Below the pieces are notes generated by a model that was given only the letters and a program-made list of their open reading frames with translations, was not told the DNA's origin and did not search any database. The translations under genes were made by a program, and so were the position numbers. From Enterovirga aerilata (lineage in GTDB: Bacteria > Pseudomonadota > Alphaproteobacteria > Rhizobiales > Beijerinckiaceae), in contig NZ_JABEPP010000002.1 in NCBI RefSeq assembly GCF_013044135.1, forward strand, positions 1-64,000: 64,000 nucleotides of DNA. Reading direction: 5' to 3'. Of this stretch, positions 49,617 to 57,209 are shown in pieces. Every line of letters starts with the position of its first letter. The stretch's first letter is position 1.

Positions 49617-50707
49617 AGATCGTCGTCTTCGGCCTCACCGTCTCGTCCTCCTGGGGCAACGGCCATGCCACGCTCTGGCGCGGGCTCATCCGGGCGCTCG
49701 CCGCGCGCGGGCACCGGGTCGTCTTCTTCGAGCGCGACGCGGCCTACTACGCCGAGAACCGCGATCTGCGCGAGCTGCCGGGCCGCAGCGAGCTGGTCCT
49801 CTATCCGGACTGGGAGGCCGCTCGCGGCCGTGCGGCCGAGGAGGTCGGCGAGGCGGATGTCGCGATGGTCACGTCCTACTGCCCGGACGGTCTTGCGGCG
49901 AGCGATGCCGTGCTCGCCGCGGGGCGGGCGCTGCGCGTCTTCTACGACCTCGACACCCCCGTCACGCTCTCCCGGATGGCCCGCGGCGAGGCGACCGGCT
50001 ATATCGGCCCGGACGGGCTCGGCGGCTTCGACCTCGTCCTGAGCTACACGGGCGGCGGAGCGCTCGAGGAGCTCACGCGGCGGCTCGGCGCGCGGCGCGT
50101 CGCGCCGCTCTACGGCCATGTCGACCCGGCGACGCATCGCCCTGCGGAGAAGCTCGAACGCTTCCGCGCGGACCTCTCCTATCTCGGCACCTACGCGGCC
50201 GACCGGCAGGCGGCGCTCGAGCGGCTCTTCGTCGAGCCGGCGCGGCTCCGGCCCGAGCGGCGCTTCCTGATCGGCGGGGCGCAATACCCGCAGGATTTCC
50301 CCTGGACGCAGAACATCTTCTTCGTCCGCCACCTGCCCCCGGACGAACACCCGGCCTTCTTCTCGTCGGGCCGGCTCACCCTGAACGTGACACGCGAGGC
50401 CATGGCCGCCATGGGCTGGTGCCCCTCGGGCCGGCTGTTCGAGGCGGCGGCCTGCGGCGTGCCGATCCTGTCCGACACCTGGGAGGGACTCGACGCCTTC
50501 TTCGTGCCGGGCTCCGAGATCCTGACCGCGGAAACCACGGCGGATGCCCTCGCCGCGATCGACCTGCCCGATGCCGAGCTCGGCCGGATCGCGAAGGCCG
50601 CGCGCGAGCGCACGCTGGCGGAGCACACGTCGGAGCGCCGCGCGATCGAATTCGAGCGGCTGGTCGCGGAGGCGCGCCGGTCCGAGCCGCTTCTCGTGGA
50701 GGCCTGA
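49613..50707 (+). CDS. CgeB-family glycosyltransferase
   Basis: A 364-residue protein of the CgeB family (spore maturation-like glycosyltransferases with a GT-B fold). The N-terminal domain has VSSSWGNGHATLWRGLIRA, where a nucleotide-sugar-fold Gly loop would lie. The C-terminal half has LSYLGTYAADRQ, LNVTREAMAAMG and FEAAACGVPILSD, the usual C-terminal signature. No signal peptide is present. Three related genes lie on the opposite strand at 57206-60524. It is coupled to the phosphatase gene by an ATGA overlap. Donor and acceptor are unknown. Confidence 0.85.
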   Translation: MKIVVFGLTVSSSWGNGHATLWRGLIRALAARGHRVVFFERDAAYYAENRDLRELPGRSELVLYPDWEAARGRAAEEVGEADVAMVTSYCPDGLAASDAVLAAGRALRVFYDLDTPVTLSRMARGEATGYIGPDGLGGFDLVLSYTGGGALEELTRRLGARRVAPLYGHVDPATHRPAEKLERFRADLSYLGTYAADRQAALERLFVEPARLRPERRFLIGGAQYPQDFPWTQNIFFVRHLPPDEHPAFFSSGRLTLNVTREAMAAMGWCPSGRLFEAAACGVPILSDTWEGLDAFFVPGSEILTAETTADALAAIDLPDAELGRIAKAARERTLAEHTSERRAIEFERLVAEARRSEPLLVEA

Positions 50708-50709
50708 CC

Positions 50710-51501
50710 ATGTGGGGCATCATCCCGGCCGCCGGCCGCGGCACGCGCATCCAGCCGCTCGCCTTCTCGAAGGAGCTGCTGCCGGTCGGCAGCCGCCTCC
50801 AGGACGGGGTGGAACGCCCCTGCGCCGTCTCTGAGTATCTCGCCGAGCGCATGATCAAGGGCGGGGCGGACAAGATCTGCTTCGTGATCTCGCCGGGCAA
50901 GTCGGACATCCTGGCCTATTTCGGCGCGGCCTTCGGCTCGGCGGCCATCGCCTATGTGGTCCAGCCGCAGGCGGCGGGGCTGTGCGATGCGATCTTCCGC
51001 TCCGTGCCCTTCGTGCGGGTGGACGAGCCGGTCGTCGTGGGCCTGCCGGATACGGTCTGGTTCCCGGACGGGGCGCTGGCGGAGCTGCCAGACGACACGC
51101 TGTCCTTCCTCCTCTTCCCGGTGGAGCGGCCCGAGTTCTTCGACGCGGTGCTCCTCGACGAGGCGGACCGCGTGCTCGAAATCCAGGTGAAGCGCCGCGA
51201 CGCGGCCTCCCGCTGGATCTGGGGCGCCTTCAAGATGCCTGGCGCCGTCCTCCACGAACTCCATGCTCTGTGGCGCGAGCGGGAATGCGAGGACGAGTAT
51301 ATCGGTACGCTCGTCAACGCCTATCTGGCACGCGGCGGCCGCGCCGTCGGGGTGAAGGCCGGGCAATCCTATGTCGATGTCGGGACACTCGGCGGCTATC
51401 GCTCGGCAATCACGCTGCTTTCGGGCGGGCATCCTCCCGGCACCCACGGGCCGGCCGGCGCTGTCCCCACGGTGCTGAAGAAGGAGGTTCCCGCCGGATG
51501 A
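50710..51501 (+). CDS. Sugar nucleotidyltransferase
   Basis: A 263-residue nucleotidyltransferase that would activate a sugar phosphate as a nucleotide sugar. The signature PAAGRGTRIQPLAFSKELLP holds the nucleotide- and metal-binding residues, followed by VGLPDTVW and GQSYVDVGT. It resembles glucose-1-phosphate thymidylyl- or uridylyltransferases, but the base and sugar cannot be told from sequence. It is two bases from the preceding gene and overlaps the methyltransferase by ATGA. Confidence 0.87.
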   Translation: MWGIIPAAGRGTRIQPLAFSKELLPVGSRLQDGVERPCAVSEYLAERMIKGGADKICFVISPGKSDILAYFGAAFGSAAIAYVVQPQAAGLCDAIFRSVPFVRVDEPVVVGLPDTVWFPDGALAELPDDTLSFLLFPVERPEFFDAVLLDEADRVLEIQVKRRDAASRWIWGAFKMPGAVLHELHALWRERECEDEYIGTLVNAYLARGGRAVGVKAGQSYVDVGTLGGYRSAITLLSGGHPPGTHGPAGAVPTVLKKEVPAG

Positions 51502-52268
51502 ACAAGCCGATCGCGCCGGACGACATACGCCGGAGAGCGGAGTCCCTCGGCCCCTGGTTTCACAACATGGATCTCGGCGGCGTCTGGACCGCGCCGGACC
51601 ATTTCCTCGGCGACTATCCGGGCGTGAAGTTCCGCGGCTTCGCGCACGCGATCCCGGAGGATCTGACGGGAAAGTCCGTGCTCGATATCGGCTGCAACGG
51701 CGGCTTCTACTCGATCGAGATGAAGAAGCGCGGCGCCTCCCGCGTGCTCGGCATCGATTTCGACGAGGACTATCTCGCCCAGGCGCGCTTCGCGGCCGAG
51801 GTCACGGGGCACGACATCGAGTTCCGGCAGCTCTCGGTCTACGACGTGGGCGCGCTCGGCGAGCGCTTCGACGTCGTGATCTTCATGGGGGTGCTGTACC
51901 ACCTGCGGCACCCGCTGCTCGCGCTCGACCTGATCCACGAGCACGTCGCGAACGATCTTCTTGTCTACCAGTCGCTGCAGCGCGGCTCGCCGCAGATCGA
52001 CCAAGTGCCCGAGGACGCCGATTTCTGGGACACGGCGATGTTCGACAGCCCGGGCTACCCGAAGCTGCATTTCATCGAGCACAGCTACTCTCAGGATCCG
52101 ACCAATTGGTGGGCGCCGAACGCCGCCTGCTCGGCCGCCATGCTGCGCTCGGCCGGGTTCGAGATCCTCGCCCATCCCGAGGACGAGGTGTTCGTCTGCC
52201 GCCGCGTCGAGGTCGAGGCCAAGCCCTGGACCGGGCCGGTCTATCCCGCGAAAGGAGCCCGCCCGTGA
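51498..52268 (+). CDS. SAM-dependent methyltransferase (TIGR04290-like)
   Basis: A 256-residue class I methyltransferase with the SAM-binding motif LDIGCNGGFYSIEMKK and the acidic GIDFDEDYL. The N-terminus HNMDLGGVWTAPDHFLGDYP and the NWWAPNAACSAAMLRSAGF segment resemble a methyltransferase family found next to the glycosidase-like protein seen here. It recalls TmcB/CmoB-like tRNA-modification methyltransferases in fold but the context is glycan synthesis. The start overlaps the previous gene (ATGA) and its stop overlaps the next (GTGA). Confidence 0.83.
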   Translation: MNKPIAPDDIRRRAESLGPWFHNMDLGGVWTAPDHFLGDYPGVKFRGFAHAIPEDLTGKSVLDIGCNGGFYSIEMKKRGASRVLGIDFDEDYLAQARFAAEVTGHDIEFRQLSVYDVGALGERFDVVIFMGVLYHLRHPLLALDLIHEHVANDLLVYQSLQRGSPQIDQVPEDADFWDTAMFDSPGYPKLHFIEHSYSQDPTNWWAPNAACSAAMLRSAGFEILAHPEDEVFVCRRVEVEAKPWTGPVYPAKGARP

Positions 52269-53185
52269 TCGAAGCGGCGATGATCTGGAACGAGCCCAAC
52301 AACAAGTCGCATTGGGACCCGAACCTCGATCCCGACTGGTCCAGGTTCGGGCACATGGTGAACCTCGCCGGCCAGGCGATCCGGGCCGAGAATCCGCGCC
52401 TGCCCCGTGTGGTGGGCGGCATGTCGCCGATCGATCCGCATTTCGTGAACCTGCTCACGGGCTATGGCGTGATGGACAACGTGGACGCGATCGCGGTCCA
52501 CGGCTTCCCGCTCGACTGGAACCTCTGGCAGATCCACGAATGGCCGGCGAAGGTCGACGAGATCCGCGCCGTGACCGACAAGCCGGTCTGGGTCAGCGAG
52601 GTCGGCATCTCGACCTTCGGGGCCGAGGAGGTCCAGGTGTGGGGCCTGCGCCGCACGGCCGAGCTCCTGATCGGCAAGGCTCCGCGCATCCACTGGTACA
52701 GCCTCTACGACCTGCCCAAGGCCTGGGAGGCGACGACGCGGCACAAGGAGGCGGAGGGCTCCTCCTACTACCGCCATTTCCATATGGGGATCCTGCGCGA
52801 GGACGGCTCGCCGAAGCCCGCGGCCGAGATCTTCCCCGAGTTCACGCCTGCCATCGGGCTCTGCCAGTGGTTCCATTTCGAGGACCACCGTCTGGACGAG
52901 GCGGTCGCCTGGATGAAGCGCCTCGGCGTGACGTATCTGCGGACCGGCCTGTCCTGGGCGGATTCGTTCCGGCCGAACGCGCTGGATTGGTTCGACCGGC
53001 AGATGGAGGCGCTCGCCGATTTCGACGTGACGGTGACGTTCTGCTTCACGCCGGAGCACCTCGGCATCGAGCCGCATCACACCAGCCCGCCGCGCGAGCC
53101 CGAGCTCTTCGCCGAGTTCTGCGCCAGCATGATCCGCCGCTACGCGCCGTCCTCGGCCGCGACGCCGGCGGTGGCCGCGGAGTAG
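52265..53185 (+). CDS. Glycosidase-like (beta-xylosidase-type) protein with circularly permuted TIM barrel order
   Basis: The 306-residue protein contains both catalytic signatures of clan GH-A glycosidases. The acid/base Glu10 is in MIWNEPN and the nucleophile Glu112 is in PVWVSEVG, about 100 residues apart as expected. But the acid/base motif, normally at strand 4, lies at the N-terminus. Strands 5-8 follow (IHWYSLYDLP is strand 8-like), and a segment resembling strands 1-3 (GLCQWFHF, VTYLRTGLSW, DVTVTFCFTPEHLG) comes last. The GTG start overlaps the methyltransferase stop, so no N-terminal half is missing upstream. It is annotated as beta-xylosidase-like; the substrate is unknown. Confidence 0.75.
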   Translation: MIEAAMIWNEPNNKSHWDPNLDPDWSRFGHMVNLAGQAIRAENPRLPRVVGGMSPIDPHFVNLLTGYGVMDNVDAIAVHGFPLDWNLWQIHEWPAKVDEIRAVTDKPVWVSEVGISTFGAEEVQVWGLRRTAELLIGKAPRIHWYSLYDLPKAWEATTRHKEAEGSSYYRHFHMGILREDGSPKPAAEIFPEFTPAIGLCQWFHFEDHRLDEAVAWMKRLGVTYLRTGLSWADSFRPNALDWFDRQMEALADFDVTVTFCFTPEHLGIEPHHTSPPREPELFAEFCASMIRRYAPSSAATPAVAAE

Positions 53186-53199
53186 CGAACTTCGCTGTC

Positions 53200-53301
53200 A
53201 TGGCCGGGCTTGGCCCGGCCATCCGAGGAGCGATCAGAGATTTGTCCTCGCTCTGTGAGACGAACCACCGGGACGTGGATGGCCGGGCCAAGCCCGGCCA
53301 G
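53200..53301. repeat. Palindromic interspersed repeat (MAGLGPAI type)
   Basis: A 102-bp element bounded by two GC-rich palindromes (53200-53222 and 53279-53301) that are inverted copies of each other, matching at 22 of 23 positions. Read on the plus strand it gives MAGLGPAI and DGRAKPGQD, a well-known translated pattern of dispersed repeats in Hyphomicrobiales genomes. It lies between the glycosidase-like gene and the PIG-L gene and leaves the PIG-L frame open, interrupting an otherwise overlapping gene series. Confidence 0.85.
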
Positions 53302-53313
53302 GACGCCGCACGG

Positions 53314-54249
53314 GTGTTGGCCGCCATCGCCGACCCGGCCCGGCCACGCATCCCGGGCCGGACGGTCCTCGTCTTCGCTCATCCCGACGACGAGACGCTG
53401 GCCTGCGGCGCGCTGTTGCCGCGGCTGGAGGATGTCCGCATCGTCCACGTGACCGATGGCGCGCCGCGGAACGGCGAGGATGCCCGCCGCCACGGCTATT
53501 CCACTCCCACCGAATACGCAGCGGCGCGGCGCGAGGAGCTGCGGGCCGCGGCGGCGCTCGCCGGCGTCCCGGAAGAGCGGCTGATCTGCTTCGACGTCGC
53601 CGACCAGGGCGCCGCCTTCGCGCTGGCCGACATCGCCCGCCGCCTCGCGCCGGTGGTCCAGGACGCCGATCTCGTGATCGCGCATGCCTACGAGGGCGGG
53701 CATCCCGACCACGACGCGGTCTGCTGGGCCGTGCACGCCGCCCTTGGCCTCTCCGACGCTGCCGGATGTGGCGCCGGAACCCCCTCCGCGAGAGGGAGAG
53801 GGCAGGGTGATGGGGCTGTCACGTCTCCGAAAGGGTCGCTCCCCCTCACCCGGTCTGCTGCGCGGGCAGGCTCTCTCCCCGGCGGCGAGAGCGTTGGCGC
53901 GCGCCGGCCGGTGCTCCTCGAAGTGCCGCTCTATCGCCTCGGTCCGGACGGCGGCTGGCTGCGCGGGAGTTTCGGCGACGAGGACGGCGCGGCCGTTCTC
54001 CACCTGACCCCGGCCGAGCGGGCGCTGAAGGCCCGCATGATCGCCGCCCATGCGAGCCAGGCCGGAACGCTGGCCGGCTTCGGGGTTGCGGACGAGTGCT
54101 ATCGCGCGGCGCCGGCCTACGATTTCGGATCGCTGCCGAACCGCGGCGCGCTGCTGTATGAGCGCTACGGTTGGGGCCTTGCCGGCGGCCAGTGGCTCGA
54201 ACTCGCGGCGGCAGCCGCCCGGGAGCTCCGGCTGGAGCGCGCCGCGTGA
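53314..54249 (+). CDS. PIG-L family deacetylase with an in-frame repeat insertion
   Basis: A 311-residue zinc-dependent N-acetylglucosamine deacetylase of the LmbE/PIG-L family. Metal ligands are visible in FAHPDDET (His23, Asp26) and GGHPDHDAV (His130, His133). Residues 148-197 are a low-complexity segment encoded by a palindromic repeat element, in a position where relatives run straight into the next strand (VLLEVPLY). The start is uncertain: GTG 53314 lies just after another repeat, and an in-frame ATG at 53200 inside that repeat would add 38 residues. Family members deacetylate GlcNAc on inositol or glycan precursors. Confidence 0.82.
   Translation: MLAAIADPARPRIPGRTVLVFAHPDDETLACGALLPRLEDVRIVHVTDGAPRNGEDARRHGYSTPTEYAAARREELRAAAALAGVPEERLICFDVADQGAAFALADIARRLAPVVQDADLVIAHAYEGGHPDHDAVCWAVHAALGLSDAAGCGAGTPSARGRGQGDGAVTSPKGSLPLTRSAARAGSLPGGESVGARRPVLLEVPLYRLGPDGGWLRGSFGDEDGAAVLHLTPAERALKARMIAAHASQAGTLAGFGVADECYRAAPAYDFGSLPNRGALLYERYGWGLAGGQWLELAAAAARELRLERAA
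53780..53891. repeat. REP-like palindromic element inside the PIG-L coding region
   Basis: Two opposed GC-rich halves face each other. The left one (53780-53815) has GAGAGGGCAGGGTGATGGGG, and the right one (53839-53891) is its degenerate reverse complement, with small hairpins at the outer ends. This resembles dispersed intergenic repeats of alphaproteobacteria, but here it lies within a gene and keeps the frame open. Confidence 0.72.
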
Positions 54250-55304
54250 GCCTCACGATCCTGAGCGTCGCCTATCCGCTCGCGCCGGTCTCGCCTGACG
54301 CCGCCGGCGGGGCGGAGCAGGTCCTGTCCATGCTCGACCGAGCCATCGTCGAAGCCGGCCACCGTTCCGTGGTCGTGGCGCAGGAGGGCTCAAAGATTGC
54401 GGGAACGCTCGTGCCGGTGCCGGCCGTCTCCGGCGATCTGGACGAAGGCGCGAAAGCCCGCGCGCATGCGGCGACCCGCGCGGCGATCGGCTCGGCTCTC
54501 GCGCGCTTCCCCGTGGACCTCGTCCATCTGCACGGGATCGACTTCCACGCCTACCTGCCGCCGCCCGGCCCGCCGGTTCTTGCGACGCTGCACCTCCCGC
54601 CCTCGTGGTATCCGGCCGAGGCGCTCCGCCCGTCTCGGCCGGATACGTGGCTCCACTGCGTCTCCGACATACAGCACGCCGCCTGCAGCGAGGGTCCGCG
54701 CCTGCTTCCGGCCATCCCGAACGGGGTCGATGTCGAGGCGCTCCAGGCACGGCATGCGAAGCGCGGCTATGCGATGGTCCTCGGCCGGATCTGCCCGGAA
54801 AAGGGTGTGCATGTCGCGCTCGAGGCGGCCAAGCTGGCAGGCGTCCCGCTCCTGGTGGCGGGCGAGGTGTTCCCCTACGACTCGCATCGGCGCTATTTCG
54901 ACGAAGAGGTCCGGCCGCGGCTCGACCGGCAGCGCCGGTTCGTCGGCCCGATCGGCTTCGCCAGGAAGCGCCGCCTGCTCACGGCCGCCCGCTGCCTGCT
55001 CGTGCCGTCGCTTGCGCCGGAAACCTCGTCGCTTGTCGCCCGCGAAGCCGCCTCCTGCGGCACGCCCGTCATCGCCTTCCCGAACGGCGCTTTGAGCGAC
55101 GCGGTCGAGCATGAGCGGACAGGCTTCCTCGTCCACGATGTCGAGGCGATGGCCGCGGCCATCCACAGAGCCGGCGAGATCGATCCCGAGACATGCCGGG
55201 AGACCGCTCGCCGGCGCTTCTCCAGGCACATCATGACCGCGGCCTATCTCGATCTCTACGCGAAGCTCGCGGCCCGGCGCATGGCCCTGCACGGCGCGGC
55301 ATGA
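54246..55304 (+). CDS. GT4-family glycosyltransferase
   Basis: A 352-residue retaining glycosyltransferase with the GT-B fold. The N-terminal AAGGAEQVLSML loop, the mid-protein NGVDVEAL and GRICPEKGVHVALEAA, and the C-terminal APETSSLVAREAASCGTPV (EX7E-type motif) mark family GT4. The GTG start overlaps the PIG-L stop (GTGA) and its stop overlaps the next gene (ATGA). Placement next to a PIG-L deacetylase and an inositol synthase recalls inositol glycoside pathways; sugar donor and acceptor are unknown. Confidence 0.88.
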   Translation: MSLTILSVAYPLAPVSPDAAGGAEQVLSMLDRAIVEAGHRSVVVAQEGSKIAGTLVPVPAVSGDLDEGAKARAHAATRAAIGSALARFPVDLVHLHGIDFHAYLPPPGPPVLATLHLPPSWYPAEALRPSRPDTWLHCVSDIQHAACSEGPRLLPAIPNGVDVEALQARHAKRGYAMVLGRICPEKGVHVALEAAKLAGVPLLVAGEVFPYDSHRRYFDEEVRPRLDRQRRFVGPIGFARKRRLLTAARCLLVPSLAPETSSLVAREAASCGTPVIAFPNGALSDAVEHERTGFLVHDVEAMAAAIHRAGEIDPETCRETARRRFSRHIMTAAYLDLYAKLAARRMALHGAA

Positions 55305-56293
55305 CGGGAAGGCTCGCGGCGGCCCTCGTCGAGGACGAAGCGGGGTTGGAGGCGCTTGGCCCCCAATGGTGGGACCTATGGCGCCGCTGCCCGGTCGCGA
55401 CGCCCTTTCAGTCGCCTGCCTGGCTCCTGCCTTGGTGGGGCGCCTTTCGACCCGGCCGGCTCTGTGCCGTCGTGGTCCGCGATGAAAGGCAGCTCGTCGC
55501 TCTCGCGCCTGTCTATCTCGAGGTCGGTCCGCTCGGCCGCCGCCTCCTGCCGATCGGGATCGGGATCACCGACTACCTCGACGTGCTGCTCGATCCGGAG
55601 ACCCCCGAGGCAGCTGCTGCGCTCGTGGATGCTGCCGCCGACCTCGTCCCCGACTGGGACGTTTGGGAGCTGGAGGAGCTGATGCCCGGCGCCGCCGCTC
55701 TCGGCTTGCCGGCCCCGCCGCGCACCATCGAGGAGAGTGCCGAGCAGAGCGCCTGCCCGGTCCTGGTTCTCGCCGGGGAAGTCCCAGTTCCCGCCGGCAA
55801 GAGACGCAAGTTTCGCATGGCCGAGAACCGCGTCGCGCGACGGGGAGGGGAGGTGGCGAGCATCGGGCCTGACGGCGTGCCGCACTTCCTCGACCACCTC
55901 ATCCGCCTCCACGGCGCGCGCTGGGCGAGCCGCGGCGAGGACGGCGTGCTCGCGGACGATCCGGTCCGGCGCTTTCATGCCGCAGCCCTGCCGCAGCTCG
56001 TTGCCGCGGGCCTCGCCCGCCTCACGACGCTCACGATCGAGAGCCGGGTGGTCGGGGCCTATTACGGCCTGCACCACGGTCGCCGGGCCTACGCCTATCT
56101 CGGCGGGTTCGACCCGGACTTCGCGTTCGAGAGCCCCGGAACCGTTCTGGTCGGAGGGGCGATCGAGGCGGCCCGGCAGGAGGGCGCGACCGAGTTCCAC
56201 TTCCTGCGCGGCCGCGAGGCCTACAAGTACGAATGGGGCGCCGTGGATCGCTGGAACCGGCGCCGCAGCTTCCGGCACCCCGCACGTGCCTGA
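55301..56293 (+). CDS. GNAT-fold acyltransferase, CelD/BcsL-like
   Basis: A 330-residue protein of the cellulose-biosynthesis-associated (CelD/BcsL-like) acyltransferase family. Typical are TPFQSPAWLLPWW near the N-terminus, KRRKFRMAENR in the middle and the GNAT-like end FHFLRGREAYKYEWG. Such enzymes acylate amino sugars or polysaccharide components, so it could re-acylate the amine exposed by the neighbouring PIG-L enzyme (inference). It overlaps the glycosyltransferase by ATGA and the next methyltransferase by 8 bp. Confidence 0.8.
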   Translation: MTGRLAAALVEDEAGLEALGPQWWDLWRRCPVATPFQSPAWLLPWWGAFRPGRLCAVVVRDERQLVALAPVYLEVGPLGRRLLPIGIGITDYLDVLLDPETPEAAAALVDAAADLVPDWDVWELEELMPGAAALGLPAPPRTIEESAEQSACPVLVLAGEVPVPAGKRRKFRMAENRVARRGGEVASIGPDGVPHFLDHLIRLHGARWASRGEDGVLADDPVRRFHAAALPQLVAAGLARLTTLTIESRVVGAYYGLHHGRRAYAYLGGFDPDFAFESPGTVLVGGAIEAARQEGATEFHFLRGREAYKYEWGAVDRWNRRRSFRHPARA

Positions 56294-57209
56294 TCCGGTC
56301 GCGCCCGATCTCTCGGAGCTTCGGGCCGAGCTTCGGCCGGCGATTCTCGCCTGCGCGATAGGCGAGCTGCCCGTCAACGTTGCCCTGATGCGGCTCCTCA
56401 TGGAGGCTCGTTCTGTCGAGGAGGCCGAAGCGGCGCTCGACGTCGGGGCGGCCGCCTTCGGCGGGTTGTCGGGACAGCTCGCAATCGAGAGGGCCCGCGA
56501 GCTGCTGCGTCGCAATCCTGGCGCATTCGCCACGGTCCGGGCCGTCTTGGCCCAGGCCGAGCACGACCGAACGCCGGACAGCGAAGACGAGGCCGTTGCG
56601 CATTGGGCGGCCGTCTTCGACAGGCTGGCTCAGGCGCAGCCCGAAGCCGGGGTGGCACTGTATGCGCTCGGCTCGCCGGAACTGCTCGACGCCGCGACGG
56701 CCGAGATCGTCGAGACCCTGGAGGGCTGGTGCCTGCTGAGCGCCGCCTGCCGCGTTCTCGAGATCGGCTGCGGAATCGGCCGCTTCGTGCGCGCGCTCGC
56801 GCCGAAGGTGGGCCATGTGACGGGTGTCGACGTCTCGGGCGCGATGATCGCGGCGGCCGGTCAGCGCTGCGCCGGGCTCGCGAATGTACGACTGGAGGTC
56901 TCGTCCGGACGCGACCTCGCAGATTTCGAGCGGGGCAGTTTCGATCTCGTGCTCGCGGCGGACGTGTTTCCCTACCTCGTGCAGGCCGGCGGCGGGCTGG
57001 CGGCGAGGCACGTCGCCGAGGCCGGGCGCGTGCTGCGACCCGGCGGCACGCTCGCCATCTTGAACTACTCGTATCGCGGCGATCCGGATCGGGATTGGCG
57101 CGACATCGCGGCGGCGGCGGAACCGGCGGGATTGGCGCGGCCAGAGCAGCGACGTCCCTCCTTCCGCCATTGGGACGGCGCAGTCTTCCTGGTCCGGAAG
57201 ACGAGCTAG
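56286..57209 (+). CDS. SAM-dependent methyltransferase
   Basis: The 307-residue protein has a class I methyltransferase domain in the C-terminal 170 residues, with LEIGCGIGRFVRALAP, GVDVSGAMI and AGRVLRPGGTLAILNYSY. The first 130 residues are helical with no recognised domain. The GTG start at 56286 overlaps the acyltransferase end by 8 bp. Its stop shares the palindrome CTAG with the stop of the convergent gene. It is the last gene of the forward glycan operon; the methyl acceptor is unknown. Confidence 0.83.
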   Translation: MPDPVAPDLSELRAELRPAILACAIGELPVNVALMRLLMEARSVEEAEAALDVGAAAFGGLSGQLAIERARELLRRNPGAFATVRAVLAQAEHDRTPDSEDEAVAHWAAVFDRLAQAQPEAGVALYALGSPELLDAATAEIVETLEGWCLLSAACRVLEIGCGIGRFVRALAPKVGHVTGVDVSGAMIAAAGQRCAGLANVRLEVSSGRDLADFERGSFDLVLAADVFPYLVQAGGGLAARHVAEAGRVLRPGGTLAILNYSYRGDPDRDWRDIAAAAEPAGLARPEQRRPSFRHWDGAVFLVRKTS

